From contig JAUPFV010000003.1 of assembly GCA_036936605.1 (NCBI GenBank), positions 107,889,278 through 107,953,277 of the forward strand: a stretch of 64,000 bases of DNA, read 5' to 3'. The position numbers and the translations under genes are program-made. Positions within the stretch are counted from its first letter, which is position 1; every line of letters begins with the position of its first letter. Under the pieces are notes generated by a model. That model worked only from the letters and a program-made list of their open reading frames with translations, had not been told where the DNA came from and did no database searches. Below are positions 33,530 to 44,605 of the stretch, one piece after another. Source of the DNA: Limnanthes douglasii subsp. nivea. Taxonomy: Eukaryota > Streptophyta > Magnoliopsida > Brassicales > Limnanthaceae.

Positions 33530-33745
33530 TACGAGACTTCTTGTAGGTTCATGTAAGACATTTAATTATTCGAATGCTACAAGTAAAAGTATATGCTAAT
33601 TATAATTTTATAAAAAAAAGATATTTGGTATAAAAACTTATACAAACACAATTAGTTGAATTTATACATTCATATAAAATATTTAGTTGTTCAAAGGTTG
33701 CAGTCAAATGTATATAGTACTTACAATATTGTATTATTATATTTA

Positions 33746-35559
33746 ACGAATATTTAGGTGTAACAAATTTAGTTGTACATTATAAATATTAATTTGATAC
33801 ATATAGTAATTTAGCTATGATTATATTAACAACTAAATGTATATTAGTTCCCTTATTAAACGTTTAGTTGTACATATTTCAATAAATGTATGAAACTAAC
33901 AAAACATATTTAGTTGTTATTATAACGTTTAGTTGTATGTTGTTCAAACTCATTTAACTTTCTTTTGATTTAAACACATTTAACTGTCATAAAAAAAACA
34001 CGTGCATCTAACATTTAGATAATTATATGCAAATTTAGTTTACACTAAAAACATTTAGTTATTTTATATTCTTCAAACTTTGAACCAAATGCGTATTTAA
34101 TTGACTTATATTATTCAAAAAGAGTATCGATGCATATCTTACAAGTCTTAACAACAAATAAAAATAAAGAACAAAACACTCACGTGATGATTTTATATGT
34201 GCATTGCACAAGTGAATATGGTTTGTATATGGATTGTATCATCAAACCAATAAAAAACAAAGACTCGATAAGTTTGTAATACCAGTATTTCAACACAAAA
34301 AATAATGATTTTATTGGCCACTAGTCGTTGTTTTATTATGACTAAAAAACTGGTATATATGAGCAATAAAACTCATACCATACATAGATGAAGATGCAAA
34401 TCCAAACTTTCAATTTGTTAATCGCTGGTAAAAAATATTACTTAACTTATTTGTTACATATTGAGTTAAACGTTCATTTAATATTACAACATGAATGAAT
34501 ACGGGTGAAAGAAGTATACATGTTTAAAGGTACTTCACTCAAGACCAACATAAAAATAAGCTGAATTAAATCAACTCGCCTCATAAAACAAACACAATAT
34601 ATTATTGAGTATTCATAATACTATTTACTAAAAAAATTTGTGTCTTTGAAAAATGAATAAACACAAAAGAACAATTACAACTATTATTCAAATAAGATAA
34701 TAGATATTCAAACCTATCACCAATGATGATTTATTGACAATGACAAATCTGATTATTTGAAAGCGAAAAATAAACAATAGTTTGTAAAACTTTATTAAAC
34801 TCTAACTTTTTTACTTTGGTTTTACTAGAACAAATTAAGTTGTTTGTAATTAGTTTTTAAATAATAACTCATTGTTGCAAAAATATTTAGTTGTCATATA
34901 TTTTTTAACATGTAACTGTCAATTTATAGATTCTTATTTCGTTTATTTATTCAACATTTAGCTGCCAAATATTATTCCATTATTTGTATGTTTTTAAGAC
35001 TATATAACCTAATGAAAATTTTATTTATTTAATCATTGTAATAAAATCATTTACCTCTTAGTTCAATACACTTATTATCTAAAGTATTTAGATATCATTC
35101 AATCAAATATTAATTGATTTACATTCATTTACATGTTAGACCGATAAACCTTTATACCAACTAAAATTAACCTCATTCAACTATTAAATGTTTAAAATTA
35201 AATACAGTAAATGGTAAGTTGTTGGAAAGTAAACATAAGCCATTAGAAAAATATATTATTTTCATTAATATATTTATCAATATAAATTTTTGACTTTAGA
35301 GAATTTGTTAATAAGTTTATAGATAATTACAAACAATCAAACTTCATAAACAAAAATATACACAAAAATATATCAAAAAAGAAAAAACGGAAAGAGAAAA
35401 AAAAAAATTAGATAATAACTATGACGAAGATTTCTCAAATATAGAAAATCCATTTAATCCTAAAAGTCTGAGTTCATAGCATTAGTCACAATGGTTACAA
35501 AGGTTGAATCATTAAGAGATCCCTGATTGTGGATATCATTCACCTCTTAGGTGAATATG
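33746..35559. other. AT-rich non-coding stretch with eroded ATTTAGTTG repeats
   Basis: Scattered (A)CATTTAGTTG and TTTAGTTGTA segments (33765-34080, about 34890) look like older, decayed relatives of the neighbouring array. No ORF or TE domain seen. Confidence 0.5.
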
Positions 35560-35778
35560 ACAATCTAAGTACATCCTGATAGTCAAACAACTTTAGGTAG
35601 AGGTTATAGTGACATTTATAATAGAAAGTCTATATAAGTCTCAGCCATTAGTGTGTCAGACAACTAATTCAAGATGAAATTATATCGGTCTCGTACTGAA
35701 TTCGAGTGAGAAACTTTTGGATATGTTTACCAAACCATTAGCTCAAGAATTAGTAAAATGTACATCTAAATAGATGGA
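35560..35778 (+). pseudogene. Ty1/copia pol C-terminus (RNase H end)
   Basis: Plus-strand text across frames: YISLSH, stop, CVRQLIQDEIISVSY, then KLLDMFTKPLAQELVKCTSK, stop, ME. This corresponds to the copia end RHI.L..HFVR..V..G.I...YV.....LAD.FTK.L. It is the last piece of pol of a copia element on the plus strand; the rest of pol is not recognisable upstream. Confidence 0.7.
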
Positions 35779-36454
35779 ACTAAAAAAAATCAAATATATT
35801 TGACAAATGATGACAACCTAATTTGTCTACGAAGAAGCTAAACATTTAATTTTCAATGGGTAACAAAAGGTTGTTTGTGAAAGGCTCAACATATGTATGA
35901 AATAAAGTTCTATATGTGATATGTGTGTTATATATTGGTCGTTATCCTTGAGTGATAAGTTTAAATGAACTTCTAATACAATTCGATATATGTGTAATAA
36001 ATATTTCTAAAAACAACAAAAACACTATAAGAATTAAACAGATAAAAATCTAAAGATGGCACTGCCTCTCATGAGAGAAAAACATTCATCTCAAGTTATG
36101 GTTCTTGAAATTTATTGAGCAGAAAACTAAAATAGTGCTAAAAATTATGGAAAAACAAAATGATAAAACAATTACGTGTGTGATATTGTTAGTTAAGTCA
36201 CATGGAAGGTTGGTTCCAAGTTACAACCACCAATGTTTTACGATATAACTTTGTTTTCTTTACATAAGGTGAAATATAAATCGAATGATATTTTTCTTTA
36301 TGCACAAAAGTTGTCTCAATTGGGAAATAAAGATGTTATTTAATCAAGTGGGGTATGGTTGCAAATTTGGATTAAATAAAGTGATCAAAATCGATTCGAA
36401 TATGAGTTCGAATCACGAGAATTTTTCTAGAGTCAAAGAATGAAATAAGGAGAA
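35779..36454. other. Copia 3' untranslated region
   Basis: Follows the RNase H end and closes with AATAAGGAGAA, a short purine run like a copia polypurine tract, at 36444-36454. Confidence 0.4.
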
Positions 36455-37046
36455 TGTTGGATGAACCTTCTAAAAATATAACTTATGAAAGGTAGTTTGT
36501 CGTAGCCAAAACAAGGCTTGCCACGGTGATTATGGATAGAAAAAACCTATAATACAAGATTAAAAATCATTGTCTCAGTAACAAAATTTTGGTCGTGGCG
36601 AGAAGGTGTTCTCTACATAAACCAAAAAGTTGATCGTGACATAATAGCATGGGCCGAGTTTTTTGAAATTATGAGGATTAGTTTCCGACGACAAAAAAAT
36701 GGCTGGTCGTGGCGACGAAAATTGGCCACAATAAGAAAAGAGGTAGTCACAAACACTTTGGCTTTTCAAGTTTCTACAAATTTTCAGAAGGTAAAAATTT
36801 GATATTTATTGTGGTCAAACAATGTAGATTTTCAGAAGGCAATTGTCCACATTCACTTGATTATTCATATTAGTTTTTAGAAACTTGCGACCTTCTATAA
36901 GATTTTAATGATCTTTATAAATATGTAGATGACTCTAGAGATGAAAAATTTGTACAATCATATATCTAATATCTTGAAAACAAAATCTCTCTTTTATTAA
37001 TACTTGTAAAATTTATTTATGATTTCTAGTTGTTTTTAATTGAAAT
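36455..37046 (+). repeat. Presumed copia 3' LTR, split by E2 (rest at 46734-46737)
   Basis: Begins TGTTGGATG after a purine run. Joining across E2 it would end GAAATAACA, so TGTT/AACA are inverted ends of an LTR of about 596 bp. Copia LTRs commonly start TGTTGGA. No second LTR copy was found, so this is a structural inference. Confidence 0.4.
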
Positions 37047-37385
37047 TGGTGTGGCTTATTTCTGTTTGAGTGTGTTTTGGGAATTTAATGCTTAGGGTAG
37101 AGAGTAGTAAGATAAGTTGTATGCAAACAGTAAATTCTGATTACCCTTATTAATGAAAGTGGTTGATGTATTTATACTTAATTAATGACTCATGAGTCTG
37201 TCAGGTCGGATCTCAGAGTCGGGTCAAGTTTAAGGACACATTAGCCCAAGATGTGAGGTGACCAACATCTAGCTTAGTCACACTCCAATACATTTGTCAT
37301 GTTCGGTTCTTTGTAATAGTGGTTATGTCCGAACAGCCCTCCGGATAAGAGCAAGATACAGTGTCTAAAATATCCGACTTTATTA
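37047..37385 (-). repeat. E2 3' LTR (339 bp)
   Basis: Aligns along its length with 46373-46728; the other copy has about 12 extra bases near its inner end. On the plus strand it starts TGGTGTGG; its other end reads TTA where the partner has TCA. Confidence 0.93.
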
Positions 37386-37401
37386 GTAGCCCCTTTAGGT
37401 C
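37386..37401 (-). other. E2 polypurine tract
   Basis: On the element strand GACCTAAAGGGGCTAC, immediately before the 3' LTR. Confidence 0.8.
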
Positions 37402-37742
37402 TTGCAAATAGGCATTGGAAGAGCTAACCTTTGAAAATAAAAATCAACTCTCTCCAATTTCTGTATTCGAACTGCAAAATTTATCTTTTTCTGTTAAGAA
37501 TTCCAAGAGCCACTCTGTTCGAAATTTGGTGGGGCTGATTCTACCGTTTAGAATTTCAAGAGTCTTTTTTCAATATGGGACACGTGTCAGGCTCTAGTTT
37601 GACCTCTCAAATATTTTTCTCCTAGATTCTCGTACCTACTAGGCTATAAAGTTACCTAGGTTTTAAATCCTATACTTTGTAGCCCTTAATCATCGTTTTT
37701 TATCGTTCCATCTTCTCCTAGGTAAGTTCTACTTTTCACTGT

Positions 37743-37750
37743 TATATAAA
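37743..37750 (+). promoter_or_regulatory. Possible TATA box of the E2 antisense ORF
   Basis: TATATAAA about 120 nt before the first ATG of the antisense ORF at 37872. A second candidate, TATAAA, lies at 37645. Confidence 0.4.
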
Positions 37751-37871
37751 TTTATTCCACTGTTCCGTTGTTTTAAAAAAAACACAAGTATTTCTAGTGA
37801 GAGAAAGCTTAGTACATTTTCCAATTCGTGTTTGAGTCATTTATGTTCACAGCTAGAAACACACTAGTAAA

Positions 37872-40606
37872 ATGAGGTTGGTTAAACTTGTCTGAGTTAA
37901 AGAGAGCGAGAAAAGTTACAAGAGACGAAAGAATTGTTGCTGGTCTTCCTGTGTCTCCTCGTGAAGAAATCAATCAATCACAAGCAAACACAGACCAAGG
38001 TTCGTCGTCTTCAAATACACCTAAGGTCAGAAAACTATCATTTTTTCAACCATTTCTCCTTTTCAAGCAGGTTCCTCTGTCCAAGAGTCTTAAAACCCTC
38101 TCTTTAAAGAGAAAGTCATTTCCAGTGTTAGGAAGCCTTCACCTTTTATTGCTATGGGATCAAATGCTGAGAAATCCCCTGAGAAGCATACCCTTTGCCG
38201 AATAACTCGCCAATCCAAATCTAAATCCACTCTTACCTCTTCGAAACACACCAGTTTGGAGACAATAAAACCTTTGCCATAAATCAAATCATCCGGACAA
38301 CAGCCCCTGGTAGAAGCCAAGTCATCCGAACAACCATCCGAAAAACCTTCCACTGTAATGGAAGAAAATATGGAGGATAGTTTAGATGATACCCCCTTTG
38401 AGGCATCCGAACAGACGGAGGACACCACGGCAGATCGAAAGGGCAAGTCTAAAATAGGTCCGACTCATCCAGATGCACTTCCGGAGAGTCTGGAAAGGAA
38501 AGTAGGGCTAAATTTCAAGAAGGCCACCGTAAAATACATGCTATCTCTCCATAATTTAGCCTACGTATACACTTATACCGCTAAATTGGGTCGTATTCGT
38601 ACAAAGTGGGGAATCCCTGAGTCTATTAAGGCGAGAATCAACTCTGCTGGATTGCAAACCCAACGAGCTAGTGGTATACACAGAGGTGCTGAACTGGGGA
38701 CTCCGGTTTTCTTTGGAGCCAGAGATAGTCAGGTACTTCCACCTTATCAAGCTATGCCTAATTTAGCTAAGCCCAAATCCATGGTACACCCTAATGGCTG
38801 GCATTATGGCTTCCAGGCTATTCAAAATTTCACTTCCAATGGAACAATTCGTTGGTGTGGCGAATTTGTACATAAATATTCACATTCCTTTTTATCATTA
38901 CAATATAGAAAATTATTACAAGGTAGTGAATGATCTTTTAGAGTAAAAAAAGCCATGGAGGACACAGTTCTTGTTCATCAGCGGGGCCTGGGAGAATGGG
39001 AAAAAGATCAAGGTTGATTCTAATCCAAGGTAGCTGACCAGTCGCTGGAAGAGCATAGGTGAGTTTTATTCACGTTTTCTTTAATATTTCAAATACCAGG
39101 TAGTTATTCCGAACTGATTTTTATTTCTTTTTAGTTTTTCCGAAGGAATTCTAGGATTATGTAAAGGCATATCAAGACACCTGCACCAAGCTAAATGTTT
39201 GGGCCTTAGAGAAATGAGATAACGGTTTCCACAACTGTTTTACCTCGGGGAACTTTGCGAGGTGTCATCTGTGGAACACCACGGGGAGAAGAGACGTCTC
39301 ATGGGAAGAACTAACCACCTCTCCTGGTGCAGGTGTTATCCTGAGAAGAAATGAGGCTCAAGATGCTAAGCTTTACTTGCCTTCCAGGGCCAAAGCCCAT
39401 AGTCATCTGAACAAGATGAAGAACAAGAGAAAGAAGAAAACTGAAATAGACCCACTTCAAACAACCACCGAAGGAACCAGTTCGGAGAACCAAGGAAGAA
39501 TTAATATTGCTTAACTGGAAGCAATAAAAGTTACTATTAAGGAGGCTGGTGGATCAGACAACCCACCAAAGATTACAAAGAAGGTAAGAAACGCAAAGAA
39601 AGCAGTGATGAAAAAACTGCAAAGAAGAAAAACGTCACTCTAGGATCAGAGATAATTCTACGTTCTTTTGAAATCCCTCTTCCAGCTCCTGCTGACCCTA
39701 CTTTACAAGAAGAAATTCCACCCAACCTTTATTCCGAACAGACCGCTGCTGATGGAGAGGTAAATCTTAATGCCTTTCAAAGTATTAACATATATTTCAA
39801 TGATTTGGACAAGGATGAATTTGAAAAGCATTATCGTCCTTCCAGTTTATCTAATGTTGTGACCCACAATGGGGTGACTTATATGATATCAAGCGAGCAA
39901 GACAACCTAAGTCACGTCCTTCTAGGTTACATCCGTCTAGTAGTTGATCTGGAGAGGCAAGTAAGGGATCAAACAACTACCATAAACTCCCTGACTATAG
40001 AGAAATAGAGCTTGACAACGATCTTTCTACCACTCAGCAAAGCATAGAATCATTGAAGAATGAGAAGGAGGATTTAGCTACCAAACTGCTCAAGTCAAAA
40101 GAGGCCAGCAAAAACCTCCAAACCAAGTATTCAGGACTGGACACTTCTTCCTCTAATGAGATCACAACTTTGAAGGAGAAACTAAAAGCTAAAGACAAAA
40201 CTATCTAGACTTTATCCGAAGATAAAATCAAGTTGGAGAAAACTGTCCAAGAGAAGACCGATGGGAATTATTCCTTAGTAAGAAAACAAGCTTAAGAAAT
40301 AACTGCAGGGATAGAGAAGTATGCTAGTGGAATAGTGGATTCTAGGAGAATAGAGATGATTGACTTAAATCTGATATGGTCTTACTATCCCATGAGACCT
40401 TTCCTAAGAGGACTCTTGGTCCTTTGTCGAAATTTATGGACTACGATGACCTCCCTTTCCATACGATGGCTGATGGTGACAAACACAACTATTCTAGTGG
40501 GGAAGATTCCGAAGACGATGAAGAAATTGGTGAGAGTTCAATTGCTGAACTCAAAAGTACGAAAAAAGATGGCGGTGAAAAAAAACCCGAAGGGGACAAG
40601 CTCTAA
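37872..40606 (+). pseudogene. E2 antisense extra ORF (coiled-coil protein)
   Basis: Opposite to E2 pol. An ATG at 37872 runs only seven codons; the frame from about 37891 then reads SELKRARKVTRDERIVAGLP. A Thr/Glu-rich part and GLNFKKATVKYMLSLHNL with KPKSMVHPNGWHYGFQAI follow in 38358-38933. A likely intron is 39059-about 39134 (GTGAGTTTTA to CTTTTTAG). Then ELTTSPGAGVILRRNEAQDA, a Lys-rich patch, DLDKDEFEKHYRPSSLSNVV and RLVVDLERQVRDQTTT. Coiled-coil heptads (SLKNEKEDLATKLLKSKEAS) run to about 40290, and the acidic tail SSGEDSEDDEEIGESS ends at the stop 40604-40606. Layout matches the E1 antisense ORF, though the middle block differs. Several stops and shifts are present. Function unknown. 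Confidence 0.65.
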
Positions 40607-41149
40607 GGGTGTATTGTTTTGTTGCGTATTTTTTGTTGAAAAACCAAACTCCTTGGATGGCCAAGGCATTTTGTTGAACTGTTTGTTTAATCTTCGTTAT
40701 GTAAAATTTAAAGTCCTTGAATGGTCAAGACAGTTGTGAATCATAGATCGGTTTCAGTCCAATCAGATTCTAATATCATATTTCCCTTTGTTTAAATTTT
40801 ATTTTACTCTTTATGGACAATGTTTAGATAGCGTTCAATATTTCAGAGGTGTTAAACAAGGGTATTAAACATCCTTAACCATATGTGTTTAATAAATGTG
40901 ATCAAGTGTTGAATATATCCGATCAACTCAAAGACATTTGAGAGTCGGGGTGTTTAATAAGTATATAATAGTTGACCACCTTATACTATAGCTTAATTCA
41001 AAAACAAAATTGCACCAGAATTTGAAGAAGGCTCGGACACCTCATTAAAACCTCCCCGTGCCCCAGGTTAGGAAAGAGTATGCTCCCTAATATTTATATT
41101 GATACTTAAAAAGTAAATATTTACAAAAGAGTTCTATTCTAAGTATAAC
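40607..41149. other. E2 gap between convergent ORFs
   Basis: AT-rich spacer between the antisense ORF and the integrase end. Nothing recognised apart from the short repeated words GTTTAATAA and TATCCGAT. Confidence 0.5.
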
Positions 41150-42198
41150 GTGAGATCTTCAATGTTCCATGGGTGTTTTAGTGCTCTCCCTTCCTTGTCT
41201 TGGAGCCTGTATGTTCCTAGTTTAAATTTCCCACATACGACATAAGGGCCTTCCCAGTTTGGAGCCAACTTACCAAACTGTTTTTCCTTTGTGTGTAAAA
41301 AGACTTTTCTTAAGACTTTGTCCCTAACTGAAAATCTCTTCTTTTAACTTTGGAAGAAAATCTGCTCCTCATTAAACCATGGTAATGTGTTGTTCTCATA
41401 TACGCTTTAACTTTTTATTCTTCAATCAAATCCAACTGATTCCTGGCTGCTATATCATTAGCCTGTTCGAAATAGTTTTGGACTCTGTGAGATGGTAAAG
41501 TAGCTTCCATGTGAGTAATTGCATCCATCCCATATACAAGAGCAAAATGAGACTCTTGTGTAGCAGTCCGAGGTGTAGTTCGGTAGGCCCACAATACTTC
41601 TTGTAAATAGCATGGACATTTTCCTGCAGCTCCCTCAAGATTCTTCTTCAATTCGGACAAGATTGTCCGATTTTCAAATTTAACTTGCCCATTTTCTTGA
41701 GGGTGGAAAGGAGAAGAAAAAGAATGTTGAATTTCTCTAGAGGTGCAAAACATTTCCATATCTTTATTACCAAATTGCGGCCCATTATCTGTAGTAATCT
41801 TTCGGGGAACCCCCAAACCTGCAACATATGTTAGATAAAATGAATTTAATGATTGCCTTCAAAGTGGTTTTAGCTAAAGGAGTTGCCTCTATCCACTTAG
41901 AGAAATAGTCAATATCAACTATGATTGTTCTACATCCACCGGATGCCATGTGAAGAAGCCCAACTAGATCCAAGCCCCATATGTCGAAGGGTATCAGTTC
42001 GGATATGGATTCCATAGGAACTACTGGCACATGAATTTCATTTCCATATCTTTGGAAATGATCACACTTTTTTACCATCTCTTTAGCATCTATCATTATG
42101 GTTAGCCAGTAGTACCCTACTAGTAAAACTCTCCTGGTTAGGGCTCTATAGCCACAGTGTGCAGAAACTTCTATATCATGTAGTTTAGATAACAACAA
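41150..42198 (-). pseudogene. E2 integrase
   Basis: Zinc-binding part: LHDIEVSAHCGYRALTRRVL, then VKKCDHFQRYG, where the last Cys is His. Core: FDIWGLDLVGLLHMASGG (Asp at about 41980), VDIDYFSKWIEATPLA, KITTDNGPQF (about 41800), and HPQENGQVKFENRTI, where the catalytic-Glu region reads VKFEN instead of VEVTN. The frames 41785-42198 and 41415-41816 overlap by a shift. The C-terminal WEGPY and HPWNI parts are visible, broken, at 41260-41160. The element cannot integrate itself as read. Confidence 0.88.
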
Positions 42199-42446
42199 CT
42201 TGGGATTCTTTACTATCTTATCGGAGATAAACTAGAGAAGATTATACCTCCAATTTTTAGGCTGAATAACAAGTATACTCATACTTTCTTCGCTCTCTTT
42301 TTCTTGGCCTGTCTGTACAGATGGACATTCTTGCACAAGAATCCATGGGTAAGATTCAGAATAAGCTATAGTTGCGAAAGAGTCTGCACAGTATTCTCCG
42401 ATCTATGGATGTGTTCGTAGCAGATACTCTTTAAGTTTGCGGCAAC

Positions 42447-42923
42447 TTATTTCAACATGAGCAAGTATTTAATCAACTGATCTTTCTTCTCTTCAGATTG
42501 TCCTTGAGCACGGTGAATCAGCAATTGAGAATCACTCATTAACCGGACTCTCTTTGCCCCACATAAAAGAGTCGGCTTAAGACCAGCTATCACCGCTTTA
42601 TATTCAGATTCATTGTTAGAAGCTTTGAAACCAAAACATATGGCCTGGTATATATTGTCACCATAGGGAGAAGCTAAACAAATTTTAGCCCCAGAACTCA
42701 TAGTACTTGATCCACCAACAGTTCGAACTACCCGTTCTTTCTTAGATTGGTTTTCTGACATCTGTTCGGAGGATCTATCAGCATGGAATTCTACCAAGAA
42801 ATCAGCCACTGACTGAGCTTTAATTATCGTTCGGGGCGTAAAATCAATATCATAATCACCCAGCTCCACTGACCACTTGGTCATTCTACTTAACACATCA
42901 GCTTTCTGAAGAATACTTTTCAA
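42447..42923 (-). pseudogene. E2 archaeal-type RNase H
   Basis: Pattern RVVRTVGGSSTMSSGA, ASNNESEYKAVIAGL, LMSDSQLLIHRAQGQ. The first catalytic Asp (DGGSS in E1) is Val here. The preceding stretch MTKWSVELGDYDIDFTPR with SVADFLVEF is the usual linker between the two RNase H domains. One of the longer uninterrupted frames of the element (158 codons). Confidence 0.88.
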
Positions 42924-43107
42924 GGGAGAAGATGTTCGAACAACAATGGAATGAGCTTAGAAGTATGGTCTTATTTTTCTTGCTGCAATTACCAAAGCCA
43001 ATGCCAGTTTTTCCAACTTCAAATATCTTTTTCAGCATCCAACAAAATTTTGCTAATGTAATACACCAGACGAGGGTAATTTTATATTTCTCTTACTAGC
43101 ACAACAC
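42924..43107 (-). pseudogene. E2 first RNase H, remnant
   Basis: Only the end of the domain is readable, as LKLEKLALALVIAARKIRPY in one frame at about 43025-42955 with broken YY.SK text before it. The thumb and first half are deleted between here and the RT end. Confidence 0.6.
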
Positions 43108-43766
43108 TTATAGCATACTTTGATATAAACTAGATGTACGTAGAGCTTTTCCTCCCGAACAGGTTTGAAGATAGCCAAATACACACTTTTCAGGGTTCAA
43201 ATTCAAATTCACAACCTCTAAGTTAGAGAATATTTCTTGAAGGTTAAATATATGTGCATCTTCTTCCAAGATTTTAACCGTCATATCATCTATGTAAACT
43301 TCCATATATATGCCAATCTGATTAACAAAGGCTTTATTCATTGTTATAAGGTGATGACGTTTGGATTTGAAGGTCAAATATATGCCCCCATCATTTTCAA
43401 CTCGAACTTCATCACCTTATAACAATGAAGACCTCTGTCTGTGATGAAAGTAGTGTGGTCTTGATCTTTCAGATCTACTTGTATCTGGTTCTACCGTGAA
43501 AATATATCCATGAATGATAACAACCTATTTCTAGAAGTCGAATCCACCAACTGATCTATCCGAGGAACATGATAAAGATCTTTGGGGCATGCTCTATTAA
43601 GATTAGTAAAATTGATGCACATGCGCCACTTGTCATTCTTTCTCTTGACCATAACAGGGTTGGCAGTCCACAAAGGGTACTGAGATTCTTTAATGTGACC
43701 CATCTTGGTTAAACGATCAACTTCCTGAACAATCACATTTTTTTCTTTAAATAAAGACCTTCTCAT
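43108..43766 (-). pseudogene. E2 reverse transcriptase, with inverted duplication
   Basis: VDRLTKMGHIKESQYPLW, then WRMCINFTNLNRACPKDLY, LLSFMDIFSR, a stop, QIQVDLKDQDHTTFITDRGL and HCYKVMKFELKM at about 43427-43392. An inverted segment follows, after which NKAFVNQIGIYMEVYIDDM resumes. The catalytic YIDD is intact here, unlike E1 and E3. The 18-bp CATTGTTATAAGGTGATG at 43339-43356 reappears inverted at 43410-43427. The domain ends early after NPEKCVFGY. Not functional. Confidence 0.88.
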
Positions 43767-44520
43767 TTGTACAACTGGCGCAACATCAGTTCAGATAGAA
43801 AACTTATGAGAAATAACATTAGCTGGCACTCCAGTGACATCATTATTACACCATGCGAAGATATGTTGATTATTCATCAAAAAGGACAGTAACCGATGTT
43901 TCAAATCTGGTGCCAACTTGGTACCAATTTTAACATGTTTTCCCTCAGCGAGAGAGTGAGTTTCAACCTCCTCAATAGGTATTATGACACTGGGAGCCTC
44001 CATGGGATCATCAATTTCATTCTCATTAGCAGAAGGCTCCAATAGCTGCTAATCTCTGTCATTATTGACTTCCTCTAAAGTCTTAGGGGAAAAGGTTGTT
44101 GCATAACACTCTATTGTTACCTTCTGGCTGCTCCGGACAAAACCTACTTGTCCCTGGACAACATAATTAAAACATTGGCGGACCGTAAAGGCCACAACAT
44201 GAATTCTAGAGAGCCAAGACCTCCAAAATATTGCATTATAAGATGTTGGGTAATCCACCACAACAAATAGTTTCTTACCATTTTCTTAAAGGGCCCTTTG
44301 CCTAACAATACTTCCTCTTTGAACTCCTCAATCAAATATGCCGAACTTCCTGTGAAGCCTACGATGGTTCTGTTCAAACGTTTTATAACCAAATGGTTTC
44401 TCATCTACTTGTAGGAGCTTATAAACATGATTTTTACCAAACTGCCTATGTCAATCAGAATTCGACGTATATTGTTTCCTCATATTGATGCCCATATTAC
44501 CACATCATCTTCATGAGGCC
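43767..44520 (-). pseudogene. E2 protease and protease-RT linker
   Basis: The protease active site reads LIDIGSLVKIMF at about 44470-44435 (Asp-Ile-Gly instead of Asp-Thr-Gly). The domain continues with TIVGFTGSSAYLIEEFKEEV and VDYPTSYNAIFWRSWLSR. The linker has EVETHSLAEGKHVKIGTKLA and NNQHIFAWCNNDVTGVPANV (43791-44042), matching the E1 text before RT. Several frame changes. Confidence 0.82.
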
Positions 44521-44605
44521 CTGCAATGTCTCTCAGGTCATCCTCATAGAAAACTATAAAGGGATATGGAGATTGATACATGTAGGTGGAAATTCCTCCA
44601 TCCAA

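Larger units (their letters stand above)
32145..33745. repeat. Tandem repeat array, unit about 118 bp
   Basis: The landmark GTAGGTTC or its variants recurs at 32431, 32549, 32667, 32790, 32968, 33077, 33197, 33543 and about 33664. Spacing is 109-128 bp once the (AT)n tract and the MITE are removed. The unit contains AACTAAATGTATATGG, GGTATGAAAAACCTATAC and ACATTTAGATGTTCAAATG. The two units starting near 32441 and 32559 are almost identical, which suggests recent unequal exchange. No coding potential. Decayed ACATTTAGTTG segments go on to about 35000. Confidence 0.85.

Noticed and set aside
38090..38446. 118-codon minus-strand ORF in E2
   Set aside because: Shadow of the plus-strand antisense-gene coding region; Ser-rich from complementary codons.
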